Origin: Stenotrophomonas sp. SAU14A_NAIMI4_8
GTDB lineage: Bacteria > Pseudomonadota > Gammaproteobacteria > Xanthomonadales > Xanthomonadaceae
Length of the DNA stretch: 64,000 nt
Assembly (NCBI RefSeq): GCF_003086695.1
Contig: NZ_CP025999.1
Span: 1,527,670-1,591,669, forward strand
Direction of reading: 5' to 3'
Shown: one piece after another, positions 1-10,593 of the stretch
Layout of the letters: every line of letters begins with the position of its first letter
Position numbering within the stretch: the stretch's first letter is position 1
Translations under genes and position numbers: made by a program
The notes under the pieces: generated by a model
What the model was told of the DNA's origin: nothing
Seen by the model: the letters and a program-made list of their open reading frames with translations, nothing else
The model's database searches: none

Positions 1-3
1 CGT

Positions 4-107
4 GGCCGGGCGGGTGGGCTGCGCAGGGGCGTGAGCCGCATGGATGCGGCGACCGAGCTTACAGGGACGTACTTGCAGCGTCCCCTGCGCAGTCCACCCG
101 CCCGGCC
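4..107 (+). repeat. Long-stem hairpin element, copy 1
   Basis: A 26-bp stem pairs 4-29 with 82-107; the only non-Watson-Crick position is a G-T at 18/93. Inside lies a small hairpin (GCCGC, loop ATGGAT, GCGGC at 35-50), followed by a motif starting GAGCTTACAGGGACG and ending GCAGCG (55-80). The same core layout recurs near 26469 and 43509 with different outer stems. It lies just past the 3' end of rnt. Function unknown; it could be a structured RNA, a 3'-end element or a mobile palindrome. Confidence 0.7.
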
Positions 108-156
108 CAGCCCAAGCGCTGCCGCGCGCGCCGCGAGGGGCGCCGCCGTTGGCTGT

Positions 157-816
<660 letters not shown>

Positions 817-876
817 CTAGCAGAGCGACCCTGAGCGCCCGGCCACGCAGTGCGTGACCGGCGCGCTGCAGACAGG

Positions 877-1194
877 TCAGCGACGTGCCAGCACGACGTC
901 GGCGATGACGCCGGTGGCCACGGCAATCAGCACGTAGCGGCCGTCCACCTTGCGCCATTCCTGGCCGCGGGCCGGGGCACGCAGGCCATGGTGGCGGTAA
1001 TCGCGCACGTATTCACCGCGATGGTCGTGGGCGAGCTTGTGGCCGCGACGCGGCGGATCGCGACGGTCGTCGTGGTGATCCTTGTGGCCATGGTGGTCGT
1101 CGCGGCCACCGGCGCCGTAGGGGGCGGCCATGGCGGGCGAGATGGCGGTGGCCAGCAGGGTCAGCGAAAGGGTGGCGGCAATCAGGCGCTTCAT
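877..1194 (-). CDS. RcnB-like periplasmic protein
   Basis: A 105-aa protein with a Sec signal peptide (about residues 1-23, ending AMA). A strongly charged His/Asp/Arg-rich stretch follows (GRDDHHGHKDHHDDRRD), then YVRDYRHHGL and a C-terminal YVLIAVATGVIADVV segment. This layout is that of the RcnB family of small periplasmic proteins, some of which affect nickel/cobalt export. I chose the ATG at 1194 because it begins the signal peptide and has GGAG upstream; an upstream in-frame ATG adds 13 residues that do not look like a signal. No metal exporter is adjacent, so a specific metal role is inference. Confidence 0.7.
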   Translation of the reverse strand: MKRLIAATLSLTLLATAISPAMAAPYGAGGRDDHHGHKDHHDDRRDPPRRGHKLAHDHRGEYVRDYRHHGLRAPARGQEWRKVDGRYVLIAVATGVIADVVLARR

Positions 1195-1341
1195 GGGGCA
1201 ACTCCGGGGGAAGGACGTGGTCGTCGAGGCCACGGATCCAGCATCGGATTTTTTTCATGAATAGGCGATTAAATCGGCCGTTTCTGCGGTTTCGGTGCGT
1301 ATCGGCGTGTAACGTGTGCGACCTGGCCGACCCGGATTCCG

Positions 1342-1395
1342 GTAGGTGCCAACCTTGGTTGGCCAACCGCGTGCCAACCAAGGTTGGCACCTACC
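1342..1395. repeat. SMAG-type REP dimer (inverted pair)
   Basis: Two GTAG-headed palindromes face each other: GTAGGTGCCAACC TTGGTTGG, then the mirror copy ending GGCACCTAC. Such head-to-head dimers are common for SMAG repeats at gene ends. It sits between the RcnB-like gene and the 3' end of the doxX gene, where it could fold into a single long hairpin in the operon transcript. Confidence 0.85.
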
Positions 1396-1891
1396 GATCT
1401 GCAGCGCCCCAGCGTGCCATCCACGCATCCAGGCTCAATTGTCCCGCACCGCTGAACAGCAGCGGCAGCAGCATGGCCATGAACAGCACCGGCAGTTTGA
1501 AGTTGCCAAAGCCCTGGTCGCTGATCGCATAGCCCATCGCCAGGTCTGCCAGCGAATCCCAGTGCATGGGCCAGTGCACGGCGTAGGTGGCAACCGCGGT
1601 CAGCACCAGCAGGCTGGCCGCCGCGAAGCGGGTGCCAAGGCCGAGCAGCAGGCAGGCCGCGCCGACCAGTTCAAACCAGGTCGCCAGCTGCCAGTTCACG
1701 CTGGCCGGCAGCTGGTCGAACGGAAACGGAAAAGCGTGCTGCAGTTCGGCGAACCAGTTCTGGCCCTGCAGCTTTTCGCGGCCGGATTCGAAATACTCCC
1801 AGGCCAGCAGCAGGCGCAGGCCCAGCGGGGCCAACCACGGGCCGCAGCGGTCCAGCTGGCCGCGCAGGGCGGCCAGGGGCGAGGTCTTCAT
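1391..1891 (-). CDS. DoxX family membrane protein, last gene of the buf-like operon
   Basis: A 166-aa inner-membrane protein of the DoxX family with four predicted hydrophobic segments (about residues 15-33, 70-90, 92-110, 128-150) and the typical [17 protein letters not shown] opening. DoxX proteins accompany many MNIO/DUF2063 operons and other redox or thiol-related systems; their reaction is not well defined. It starts 21 nt after the DUF2063 gene on the same strand. Its last codons overlap a SMAG repeat arm at 1391-1395. Membership in the copper-peptide operon is inferred from position and family co-occurrence. Confidence 0.85.
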   Translation of the reverse strand: MKTSPLAALRGQLDRCGPWLAPLGLRLLLAWEYFESGREKLQGQNWFAELQHAFPFPFDQLPASVNWQLATWFELVGAACLLLGLGTRFAAASLLVLTAVATYAVHWPMHWDSLADLAMGYAISDQGFGNFKLPVLFMAMLLPLLFSGAGQLSLDAWMARWGAADR

Positions 1892-1912
1892 CGGGGAATC
1901 TCCTTGGGCGGG

Positions 1913-3879
<1,967 letters not shown>

Positions 3880-4009
3880 CGGTCGTACTCCTTGGGTGGT
3901 GGGCGGCTGCCCGGGGTGAAACGATGGTGCAGCGATCCTACTCAAGGAATCTTCGCCGAAAGCTAAAATTTTCGTGAGGAGTGGCGTGGATCCACTCGCG
4001 CGCGAGGTC

Positions 4010-4048
4010 GGGGTCGGATCCCTTTCCGCAGGAAAGGGTGCTGACCCC
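4010..4048. repeat. GGGTC-flanked palindromic repeat
   Basis: GGGGTCGGATCCC ... GGG then GCTGACCCC around an inner stem CCTTTCC/GGAAAGG. It belongs to the second palindromic family of the window (see also 11961-12483, 17030-17198, 20810-21053, 26405-26444, 58838-58868). Confidence 0.8.
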
Positions 4049-4276
4049 TCATCCACGCATGGCGGGGTGGGGCACGGGCCATCCACGCATGGCGTGGTGG
4101 GGCGCGGGGCATCCACGCATGGCGTGGATCTACCGGGCGGGTGGGGCGCGGGGCATCCACGCATGGCGTGGATCTACCGGGCGGTGAGGCGCGGGGCATC
4201 CACGCATGGCGGGGTGGGGCACGGGGCATCCACGCATGGCGCGTGCGGCAGTAGATCCACGCCATGCGTGGATGGG
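4048..4276. repeat. SMAG repeat array upstream of the buf-like operon
   Basis: Six same-orientation copies of ATCCACGCATGGCG, some complete (ending GTGGATCTAC), separated by about 30-40 bp of GGTGGGGCGCGGGGC-type spacer. A seventh, inverted copy begins GTAG at about 4252. The array occupies the gap between the buf-like operon and the phoU terminator. Overlapping open frames here are repeat artefacts. Confidence 0.85.
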
Positions 4277-4292
4277 CCGCCGGGAAACCCGC

Positions 4293-4323
4293 AAAAAAAA
4301 GCCGCTGTCACATCGACAGCGGC
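4293..4323 (-). terminator. Rho-independent terminator of phoU / pst operon
   Basis: On the minus strand, GCCGCTGTCG and its complement CGACAGCGGC form an 11-bp stem with a short loop, followed by eight T residues (4293-4300 on the plus strand). It lies 35 nt past the phoU stop. Confidence 0.9.
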
Positions 4324-4357
4324 GCCTTGGACCCCACTTCAGTGTTGCACTGCGGGA

Positions 4358-5065
4358 TCAGATTGCGTCGGTGCTGGAAGTCTCGTCGCGCTTTTCACGC
4401 GGCGGCAGCGGCTGTTCGCCATGCACCAGGAACCACACGTTCTCGGCGATGTTGGTGGCGTGGTCGCCCACGCGCTCCAGATTCTTGGCCATGAACAGCA
4501 GGTGGGTGCACGGGGTGATGTTGCGCGGGTCTTCCATCATGTAGGTCAGCAGCTCGCGGAACAGCGCGGTGTACTGCGCGTCCAGGCGGGCGTCGTCCTG
4601 GCGCAGTTCCAGCGCAGCGTCGGCATCGTTGTCGCGGTAGGCGGCGATGGCGCGGCGCACCTGCTGCGCGGCCAGGCGGCCCAGCGCACGCAGGCCCTGG
4701 ATCTGCGGCAGCGGCGGCACCTTGCCCAGCGCGATGGAACGCTTGGCCACGTTGGCGGCGTAGTCGCCAATGCGCTCGATGTCGGCCGGAATGCGCAGGC
4801 CGGCCAGGATCTCGCGCAGGTCGCGGGCCATCGGGCCACGCAGGGCCAGGCGCATCACGTCGTGGCTGATCTGCTGTTCCAGTGCATCGATGGCTTCATC
4901 GTTGGCGATGATGCGATGGGCGGCGTTCTCATCGCGCTTCTCGATCACGTCCATCGACGCTTCGAGCTGGGCGACGGCCATCTCGCCCATGCGCACGATT
5001 TCGGCCACCAGGCGCTGCTGCTCTTCGTCGTAGCTCTTGACGATATGGTCGTTGGGAAGATTCAT
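4358..5065 (-). CDS. phoU: Phosphate signalling protein PhoU
   Basis: A 235-aa all-helical cytoplasmic protein with two PhoU repeats that links the Pst transporter to the PhoR/PhoB two-component system and represses the regulon when phosphate is plentiful. Both metal-binding signature segments are visible: ERIGDYAANVAKRS in the first repeat and ERVGDHATNIAEN in the second. ATG 5065 gives the family length. It is the last gene of pstS-pstC-pstA-pstB-phoU and is followed by a strong terminator. Confidence 0.95.
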   Translation of the reverse strand: MNLPNDHIVKSYDEEQQRLVAEIVRMGEMAVAQLEASMDVIEKRDENAAHRIIANDEAIDALEQQISHDVMRLALRGPMARDLREILAGLRIPADIERIGDYAANVAKRSIALGKVPPLPQIQGLRALGRLAAQQVRRAIAAYRDNDADAALELRQDDARLDAQYTALFRELLTYMMEDPRNITPCTHLLFMAKNLERVGDHATNIAENVWFLVHGEQPLPPREKRDETSSTDAI

Positions 5066-5130
5066 GGTCTGCAATCCGGGTAGAGCCAGGCCATGCCTGG
5101 CTGGGACATATGGCGAAGGAGCGGCGTCGA

Positions 5131-5988
5131 TCAGCCAAAACGACCGGTGATGTAGTCCTCGGTCTGCCGCTGCGACGGCTGCGAGAAGATCACTTCGGTG
5201 CGGTCGTGTTCGATCAGGTCGCCCAGGTACATGAAGGCGGTGTAGTCGGACACACGCGCGGCCTGCTGCATGTTGTGGGTGACGATGACGATGGTGTACT
5301 CGTGCTTGAGTTCTTCCACCAGCTGTTCGATGCGGCTGGTGGAGATCGGGTCCAGCGCCGAGGTCGGTTCGTCCAGCAGCAGCACCGACGGGCGCAGGGC
5401 CACGGCACGGGCGATGCACAGACGCTGCTGCTGGCCGCCGGACAGGCCCAACGCGCTCTGGTTCAGCTTGTCCTTCACTTCGTCCCACAGCGCGCCCTGG
5501 CGCAGGGCCTGTTCGACGCGGTCGGCCATGTCGGCCTTGCTCAGCTTTTCGTGGTGGCGGATGCCGTAGGCCACGTTCTCGAAGATGGTCATCGGGAACG
5601 GCACCGGCTTCTGGAACACCATGCCGACCTTGCTGCGCAGGCGGTTCATCGGGTACTTCGGCGACAGGATGTTCTCGCCGTCCAGCAGCACTTCACCGCG
5701 CGCTTCCAGCTTCGGGTACAGCGCGTAGATGCGGTTGAAGATGCGCAGCAGGGTCGATTTGCCGCAGCCGGAGGGGCCGATCAGCGCGGTCACGCGCTTT
5801 TCCGGAATTTCCAGGTTGATGCCCTTCAGGGCATGGAACTTGTCGTAGTAGAAGTCCAGTCCGCGCGCGGCAAGCTTGACCGGAGCCGGCGTGTGCAGGC
5901 TCTCGTGCGAGGACGGCACGGCGATGCGCTGCATCGGCACGGCGTTGGAAAGGTCGTTCATGGCGGTATCCACGGAAAGGTCAGTCAT
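5131..5988 (-). CDS. pstB: Phosphate ABC transporter ATP-binding protein PstB
   Basis: A 285-aa ATPase that powers high-affinity phosphate import on the cytoplasmic face of PstCA. Walker A is GPSGCGKST (residues 71-79), the ABC signature LSGGQQQR (182-189), Walker [13 protein letters not shown] (from 203), and the switch histidine follows in VTHNMQQA. The start at 5988 overlaps the pstA stop by 8 nt; ATG 5961 is a possible shorter start because the first 35 residues are unconserved. Confidence 0.95.
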   Translation of the reverse strand: MTDLSVDTAMNDLSNAVPMQRIAVPSSHESLHTPAPVKLAARGLDFYYDKFHALKGINLEIPEKRVTALIGPSGCGKSTLLRIFNRIYALYPKLEARGEVLLDGENILSPKYPMNRLRSKVGMVFQKPVPFPMTIFENVAYGIRHHEKLSKADMADRVEQALRQGALWDEVKDKLNQSALGLSGGQQQRLCIARAVALRPSVLLLDEPTSALDPISTSRIEQLVEELKHEYTIVIVTHNMQQAARVSDYTAFMYLGDLIEHDRTEVIFSQPSQRQTEDYITGRFG

Positions 5989-6844
5989 GGGAGATACGGT
6001 TGCGCAGCAGGATGCCGCGGGCGGCAAGGCTGACCAGCAACACGAAGACAGTCAGCACCAGGGCGCCGGCCCAGGCCAGCACCTGCCAGGATTCATACGG
6101 GCTGCCGGCGAACTGGTTCATCACCACCGGCACCGAGGCCATCGGCTGGAACACGTTGCTGTTCCAGTACTGGTTGCCGAAGGCGGTGAACAGCAGCGGC
6201 GCGGTTTCACCGGAAATGCGGGCCAGGGCCAGCAGGATGCCGGTGATGATGCCGGCCGATGCACTGCGGTACAGCACCTGCACGATCACCTTCCACTGCG
6301 GGATGCCCAGCGACAGGGCCGCTTCACGCATCTGCGAAGGCACCAGGCGCAGCATTTCGTCGGTGGTGCGCACCACCACCGGCAGCACGATGAAGGCCAG
6401 CGACAGCGCACCTGCGAAGGCGGAGAAGCTGCCGCCGGTCTGCATCACGTACAGGGTGTAGACGAACAGGCCCAGCACGATGGACGGTGCCGACAGCAGG
6501 ATGTCGTTGACGAAGCGGACCACGGTGCCGGCCTTGCGGGCGTTGCCGTACTCGGCCAGCCAGGTGCCGGCCAGCACGCCCAGCGGGGTGCCGATGCCGA
6601 TCGCCAGCGCACACATCACCGCGCTGCCGAAGAAGGCATTGGCCAGGCCGCCTTCCTGCATGGGCGGCGGGGTCATCTTGGTGAACAGATCCCAGTTGAT
6701 GCCGGCCAGGCCCTTGGCGGCCAGGGTGAACAGGATCCAGCCCAGGAAGAACAGGCCGAACAGCGCAGTGGCGCAGGACAGCGCGATGGCAACGACGTTG
6801 CCGACGCGGCGGCGCAGGTACAGCGAATCAGCGGTGGTGGACAT
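5981..6844 (-). CDS. pstA: Phosphate ABC transporter permease PstA
   Basis: A 287-aa inner-membrane permease with six predicted transmembrane segments and the binding-protein-dependent transport signature around [20 protein letters not shown], which contacts PstB. It pairs with PstC to form the phosphate channel. ATG 6844 overlaps the pstC stop by one base (TGATG), indicating coupled translation. Confidence 0.95.
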   Translation of the reverse strand: MSTTADSLYLRRRVGNVVAIALSCATALFGLFFLGWILFTLAAKGLAGINWDLFTKMTPPPMQEGGLANAFFGSAVMCALAIGIGTPLGVLAGTWLAEYGNARKAGTVVRFVNDILLSAPSIVLGLFVYTLYVMQTGGSFSAFAGALSLAFIVLPVVVRTTDEMLRLVPSQMREAALSLGIPQWKVIVQVLYRSASAGIITGILLALARISGETAPLLFTAFGNQYWNSNVFQPMASVPVVMNQFAGSPYESWQVLAWAGALVLTVFVLLVSLAARGILLRNRISHD

Positions 6845-7812
6845 CAGTTGCCCTCCTTGCGGGACAGGCGCATCAGCATCAGGCGGGCGATGGCCAGCAC
6901 CACGAAGGTGACGATGAACAGGACGAAGCCGAGCAGCAGCAGCGCCGAGCGGTAGGTTTCAGTGGCTTCGCCGAAGTCATTGGCGATCAGCGCGGCGATG
7001 GTGGTGCCCGGTTCCAGCAGCGACGGCGACAGGCGCACGCTGTTGCCGATCACGAAGGCCACGGCCATGGTTTCGCCCAGCGCACGGCCCAGGCCCAGGA
7101 AGATGCCACCGATCACCGCCGAGCGGGTGTAGGGCAGCACGATGTCCCAGCTCACTTCCCACTTGGTGGAACCCAGCGCATAGGCCGACTCCTTCAGGCG
7201 GGTGGGCACGGTCAGGAACACTTCGCGCATCACCGACGAGATGAAGGGAATGACCATGATCGCCAGCACGAACCCGGCGGTGAGCATGCCGATGCCCAGC
7301 GGCGGGCCCTGGAACACCGGGCCGATGATCGGCCACTCGCCCAGGGTTTCATTGAGGAACGGGGTCACGTACTCGGTCATCACCGGCACCAGCACGAACA
7401 GGCCCCACATGCCGTAGATGATCGAGGGAATGCCCGCCAGCAGTTCGATGGCGGTGCCGACCGGGCCGCGAAGCCAGCGCGGGGCGACCTCGGTGAGGAA
7501 GAAGGCGATGCCGAAGCTGACCGGTACGGCGATGACCATCGCGATGAGCGCGGTGACCAGGGTGCCGTAGATCGGGGCCAGCGCACCGAACTTGTTTTCG
7601 ACCGGGTTCCAGTCGGAAGAGAAGAAGAAGCTCAGGCCCTGCATCTGCAGGGCGTGGCGACCACCCCACAGCATCGACAGCGCGGCGCAGGCCAGGGCGA
7701 TCAGGACGAAGATGACGGTGCCGACCAGCACCCATCGGAACAGTTTGTCGTTGCGGGCATCACGCGTGTCACGCGTGGACGGGGCGGCTACAGGCTGGGC
7801 GATGGCATTCAT
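6844..7812 (-). CDS. pstC: Phosphate ABC transporter permease PstC
   Basis: A 322-aa inner-membrane permease, partner of PstA. The N-terminal transmembrane segment (FRWVLVGTVIFVLIALACAA) is followed by the large periplasmic loop and the coupling motif ESAYALGSTKWEVSWDIVLP. I chose ATG 7812 (MNAIAQP) over the longer frame because the extra upstream residues overlap the pstS-pstC spacer and are not conserved. Confidence 0.95.
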   Translation of the reverse strand: MNAIAQPVAAPSTRDTRDARNDKLFRWVLVGTVIFVLIALACAALSMLWGGRHALQMQGLSFFFSSDWNPVENKFGALAPIYGTLVTALIAMVIAVPVSFGIAFFLTEVAPRWLRGPVGTAIELLAGIPSIIYGMWGLFVLVPVMTEYVTPFLNETLGEWPIIGPVFQGPPLGIGMLTAGFVLAIMVIPFISSVMREVFLTVPTRLKESAYALGSTKWEVSWDIVLPYTRSAVIGGIFLGLGRALGETMAVAFVIGNSVRLSPSLLEPGTTIAALIANDFGEATETYRSALLLLGFVLFIVTFVVLAIARLMLMRLSRKEGN

Positions 7813-7858
7813 GGGGACGGCAGGGCCAAGAAAGGGCGGGGCGGCACGGCGTGGTAGA

Positions 7859-7887
7859 GACGGTGCCCGCACGCGGCGGGCACCGTC
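7859..7887 (-). terminator. pstS-pstC intergenic hairpin
   Basis: A 12-bp perfect stem, GACGGTGCCCGC (7859-7870) with its complement at 7876-7887, loop ACGCG, without a T-run. In pst operons such hairpins stabilise the abundant pstS message or reduce read-through into pstC; that role here is inference. Confidence 0.6.
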
Positions 7888-7894
7888 GGGTCCA

Positions 7895-8983
7895 TCACTT
7901 CAGCTCGGTGCCCCAGTAGGCCTCGATCTGCTTGACCAGCTCGGCCGGCAGCGGCACGTAGTGCAGCTCGTTGGCCTGGGCCTGGCCGTTCTCGAAGGCC
8001 CACTTGAAGAACGCCAGGGCGTCCTGGTTGCGCTTGGCATCCTTGGGCTGCTTCTGCATCAGCATGAAGTTGGTGGCGGTGATCGGCCACGCCTGCTCAC
8101 CCGGCGCATTGGTGATGACCAGGTTGAAGTCCTTCGCGCTGGCCCAGTCGGCGCTGGCGGCAGCCGCGGCGAAGGTTTCAGCGTTCGGCTGCACCCAGGT
8201 GCCGGCTGCGTTCTGCAGGGCGGTGTAGGGCATGGCGTTCTGCAGCGCGTAGGCCAGTTCGACGTAGCCGATCGAACCCTTGATCTGCTTCACGTACGAG
8301 GCCACGCCTTCGTTGCCCTTGCCACCCACGCCGTCCGGCCACTGCACCGAGGTGCCTTCGCCGACCTTGGTCTTCCACTCCGGGCTGACCTTGGACAGGT
8401 AGTTGGAGAAGTTGAAGGTGGTGCCCGAACCATCCGAACGGTGGACCAAGGTGATCTTGCCGTCCGGCAGGGTCACGCCCGGGTTGGCGGCGGCGATGGC
8501 CGGGTCGTTCCAGGTCTTCACCTTGCCCAGGAAGATGTCGGCCAGCAGGGCGCCGGTCAGGCGCAGCTTGCCGGCTTCCAGGCCTTCGATGTTCACCACC
8601 GGCACCACGCCGCCGATGGCCGACGGGAACTGGGCCAGGCCGGCCTGGGCCAGTTCGTCGCTGGCCAGCGGCTTGTCCGACGAACCGAAGTCGACGGTAC
8701 CGGCCTTGATCTGGGCGATGCCGCCACCCGAACCGATGGACTGGTAGTTGATCTTGGCGCCGGTGGCGGTGTTGTAGTCAGCCGACCACTTGGACACCAG
8801 CGGGAAGATGAACGAGGCGCCGGCGCCGGACACTTCAGCGGTCACCTTGTCGCCGGCGGCGGCCGGGGCGGCGGCGCTGTCGGCGGCCGGCTGCTGCGCG
8901 GCCTGCTTGTCGCCACCGCAGGCCGACAGGCCCAGGGCGATGGCCAGGGAAAGGGCGGCGAGGCCGGCCGAGTGCAGTTTCAT
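7895..8983 (-). CDS. pstS: Phosphate-binding protein PstS (lipoprotein)
   Basis: A 362-aa phosphate-binding protein that feeds PstCAB. The leader ends in a lipobox (LGLSAC, lipidated C22), so it should be a membrane-anchored lipoprotein. An Ala/Gln-rich linker follows, then the PstS fold opening GAGASFIFPLVSKW, with phosphate-contact motifs SIGSGGGI, FGSSD and RSDGSGTT. ATG 8983 begins the signal peptide. It is the first gene of the pstSCAB-phoU block and closely resembles the second pstS upstream (9379-10398), which lacks the lipobox. Confidence 0.94.
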   Translation of the reverse strand: MKLHSAGLAALSLAIALGLSACGGDKQAAQQPAADSAAAPAAAGDKVTAEVSGAGASFIFPLVSKWSADYNTATGAKINYQSIGSGGGIAQIKAGTVDFGSSDKPLASDELAQAGLAQFPSAIGGVVPVVNIEGLEAGKLRLTGALLADIFLGKVKTWNDPAIAAANPGVTLPDGKITLVHRSDGSGTTFNFSNYLSKVSPEWKTKVGEGTSVQWPDGVGGKGNEGVASYVKQIKGSIGYVELAYALQNAMPYTALQNAAGTWVQPNAETFAAAAASADWASAKDFNLVITNAPGEQAWPITATNFMLMQKQPKDAKRNQDALAFFKWAFENGQAQANELHYVPLPAELVKQIEAYWGTELK

Positions 8984-9039
8984 GGTCACTCCATAGCGGG
9001 GTAGAGCCGACACCGTCGGCGGATGCGGCTATGAAATGA

Positions 9040-9073
9040 TGTTTTTGTTACAGCCGTATGACGTCCATGACAG
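9040..9073 (-). promoter_or_regulatory. Candidate Pho box upstream of pstS
   Basis: On the minus strand: CTGTCATGGACGTCATACGG followed by CTGTAAC, about 60-90 nt before the pstS start. The half-sites resemble PhoB sites (CTGTCAT), but their spacing (about 9-10 bp) departs from the canonical 11 bp. Confidence 0.4.
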
Positions 9074-9165
9074 AGGTGTCGGACATCACGTTCTGACGGG
9101 GCTTACACGGGGTGCGCGACCGCCGCGGGAGGGCCCGCGGCCCGCATATTGCGCGGGCGCAGCCT

Positions 9166-9260
9166 TCGTAGAGTCGAGCTTGCTCGACTGCCTTTCGCCT
9201 TCGTAGAGTCGAGCTTGCTCGACTGAACATCCATGCCAGTCGAGCAAGCTCGACTCTACC
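9166..9260. repeat. Three SMAG repeats (GTAGAGTCGAG family)
   Basis: Two direct copies of GTAGAGTCGAGCTTGCTCGA (near 9168 and 9203) and one inverted copy (AGTCGAGCAAGC, ending TCGACTCTAC near 9258). They lie in the gap between the two pstS genes. Confidence 0.88.
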
Positions 9261-9270
9261 CACCCGGGCC

Positions 9271-9308
9271 CACAAACAGAAAGGCGCCGGACCCGAAGGT
9301 CCAGCGCC
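9271..9308 (-). terminator. Terminator after the second pstS gene
   Basis: On the minus strand GGCGCTGGACC, loop TTCG, GGTCCGGCGCC, then TTTCTGTTTG: an 11-bp stem with one G-U pair, a stable UUCG loop and a T-rich tail. A second perfect 12-bp GC hairpin (9313-9346) lies between it and the stop codon. Confidence 0.8.
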
Positions 9309-9378
9309 CGTTGGGGCCGGCGGGGGAGAGAGGACCCGCCGGCCCCCGTTCCTGCGGGGGAACGCCTTGCTACGCCAC

Positions 9379-10398
9379 TCAGTACTTCAGGTTCTGGGTC
9401 CAGTAGGTTTCGATCTGCTTGACCAGGGTGCCCGGCAGCGGCACGTAGTCCAGCTGCTTGGCCTGTGCATCACCGTTCTTGTAGACCCAGCGGAAGAATT
9501 CCTGGGTGGCCTTGGCGCCGGCCACGTTCTTCGGCTGCTTGCGCACCAGGATGAAGTTGGTGGCGGTGATCGGCCACGCTTCGGCGCCCGGGGCGTTGGT
9601 CATGACCAGGTAGAAGTCCTTGGCGCTGGCCCAGTCGGCGCTGGCGGCAGCGGCCGAGAACGAGGCGTCGGACGGCTGCACGATCTTGCCGGCGGCGTTC
9701 TTCATCGCCGCGTAGGACATCTTGTTCTGCAGCGCATAGGACAGTTCGACGTAGCCGATGCCGCCCTTGATCTGCTTCACGTAGGCGGCCACGCCTTCGT
9801 TGCCCTTGCCGCCGATGCCGGCCGGCCACTGCACCGAGGTGCCTTCACCAACCTTGCTCTTCCACTCCGGGCTGACCTTGGACAGGTAGTTGACGAAGTT
9901 GAAGGTGGTGCCCGAGCCGTCCGAACGGTGGACGATGGTGATCTTGGCGTTGGGCAGGGTCAGGCCGCTGTTCAGGGCAGCGATGGCCGGGTCGTTCCAG
10001 GTCTTGATCTTGCCCAGGAAGATGTTGGCCAGGGTCGGGCCGTCCAGCTTCAGCGCGCCCGGGGCAACACCGGCCACGTTGATCACCGGCACCACGCCGC
10101 CGATCACCGACGGGAACTGGGCCAGGCCGGCGGCCGCCAGTTCTTCCGGCTTCAGCGGGGCATCGGACGAGCCGAAGTCCACGGTGGCCGCCTTGATCTG
10201 GGCAATGCCGCCGCCCGAACCGATCGACTGGTAGTTCACCTTCTTGCCGGTGGCGGCGCTGTAGTCGGCCGACCACTTGGACATGACCGGGTAGATGAAC
10301 GATGCGCCCGCGCCGGTCACATCGGCGGCATTGGCGGCAAACACGGACGATGCGGCCAGGATGGCGACAGCGGCGCGCGACTTGAAGGCGTGGATCAC
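9379..10398 (-). CDS. pstS: Second phosphate-binding protein, PstS paralogue
   Basis: A 339-aa periplasmic phosphate-binding protein. Its Sec signal ends about residue 24 (AANA) with no lipobox, so it should be a free periplasmic protein, unlike the downstream paralogue. The binding motifs are the same: GAGASFIYPVMSKW, SIGSGGGIAQIK, FGSSD, RSDGSGTT. I chose GTG 10398 because AGGAG lies 8 nt upstream and the signal peptide starts there; the upstream reading frame is not conserved. It lies between the oprP-type porin and the pst operon with its own Pho box and terminator. Confidence 0.92.
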   Translation of the reverse strand: MIHAFKSRAAVAILAASSVFAANAADVTGAGASFIYPVMSKWSADYSAATGKKVNYQSIGSGGGIAQIKAATVDFGSSDAPLKPEELAAAGLAQFPSVIGGVVPVINVAGVAPGALKLDGPTLANIFLGKIKTWNDPAIAALNSGLTLPNAKITIVHRSDGSGTTFNFVNYLSKVSPEWKSKVGEGTSVQWPAGIGGKGNEGVAAYVKQIKGGIGYVELSYALQNKMSYAAMKNAAGKIVQPSDASFSAAAASADWASAKDFYLVMTNAPGAEAWPITATNFILVRKQPKNVAGAKATQEFFRWVYKNGDAQAKQLDYVPLPGTLVKQIETYWTQNLKY

Positions 10399-10488
10399 GG
10401 GAGAGACTCCTGGGGTGGTCGAAGGGCGGCTGCCCGACGTTTCGGTGCACATTCCATAACGGTTGCGTGACACCCCGGCGTCTGTCAC

Positions 10489-10506
10489 ATGACGCATCCA
10501 TGACAG
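10489..10506 (-). promoter_or_regulatory. Pho box upstream of the second pstS
   Basis: On the minus strand CTGTCAT-GGAT-GCGTCAT: two 7-bp half-sites at the canonical 11-bp period for PhoB, about 90 nt before the GTG start. A further TGTCAC half-site and a possible -10 (TTATGG) follow downstream. Confidence 0.65.
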
Positions 10507-10527
10507 CGTGGGTGGCGGTGGCCGCAA

Positions 10528-10555
10528 CAAAAAAAGGCACGGCCGAAGCCGTGCC
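10528..10555 (-). terminator. Terminator of the oprP-type porin gene
   Basis: On the minus strand GGCACGGC, loop TTCG, GCCGTGCC, followed by seven T residues (plus-strand A-run 10529-10535). It separates the porin from the second pstS gene. Confidence 0.92.
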
Positions 10556-10593
10556 TTGGGTACGCGCAGCGCGGGCGCCGCGGCGCTCGCCGC

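Noticed and set aside
3963..4265. Open frames with repeated [14 protein letters not shown] peptides between phoU and the precursor gene
   Set aside because: Translation of SMAG palindromes; the precursor has a clear start with ribosome site at 3879.
4358..9013. Pst genes as part of an accessory or phage-borne phosphate island
   Set aside because: Codon use and GC are like the neighbours and the order pstSCAB-phoU is the ordinary chromosomal one.
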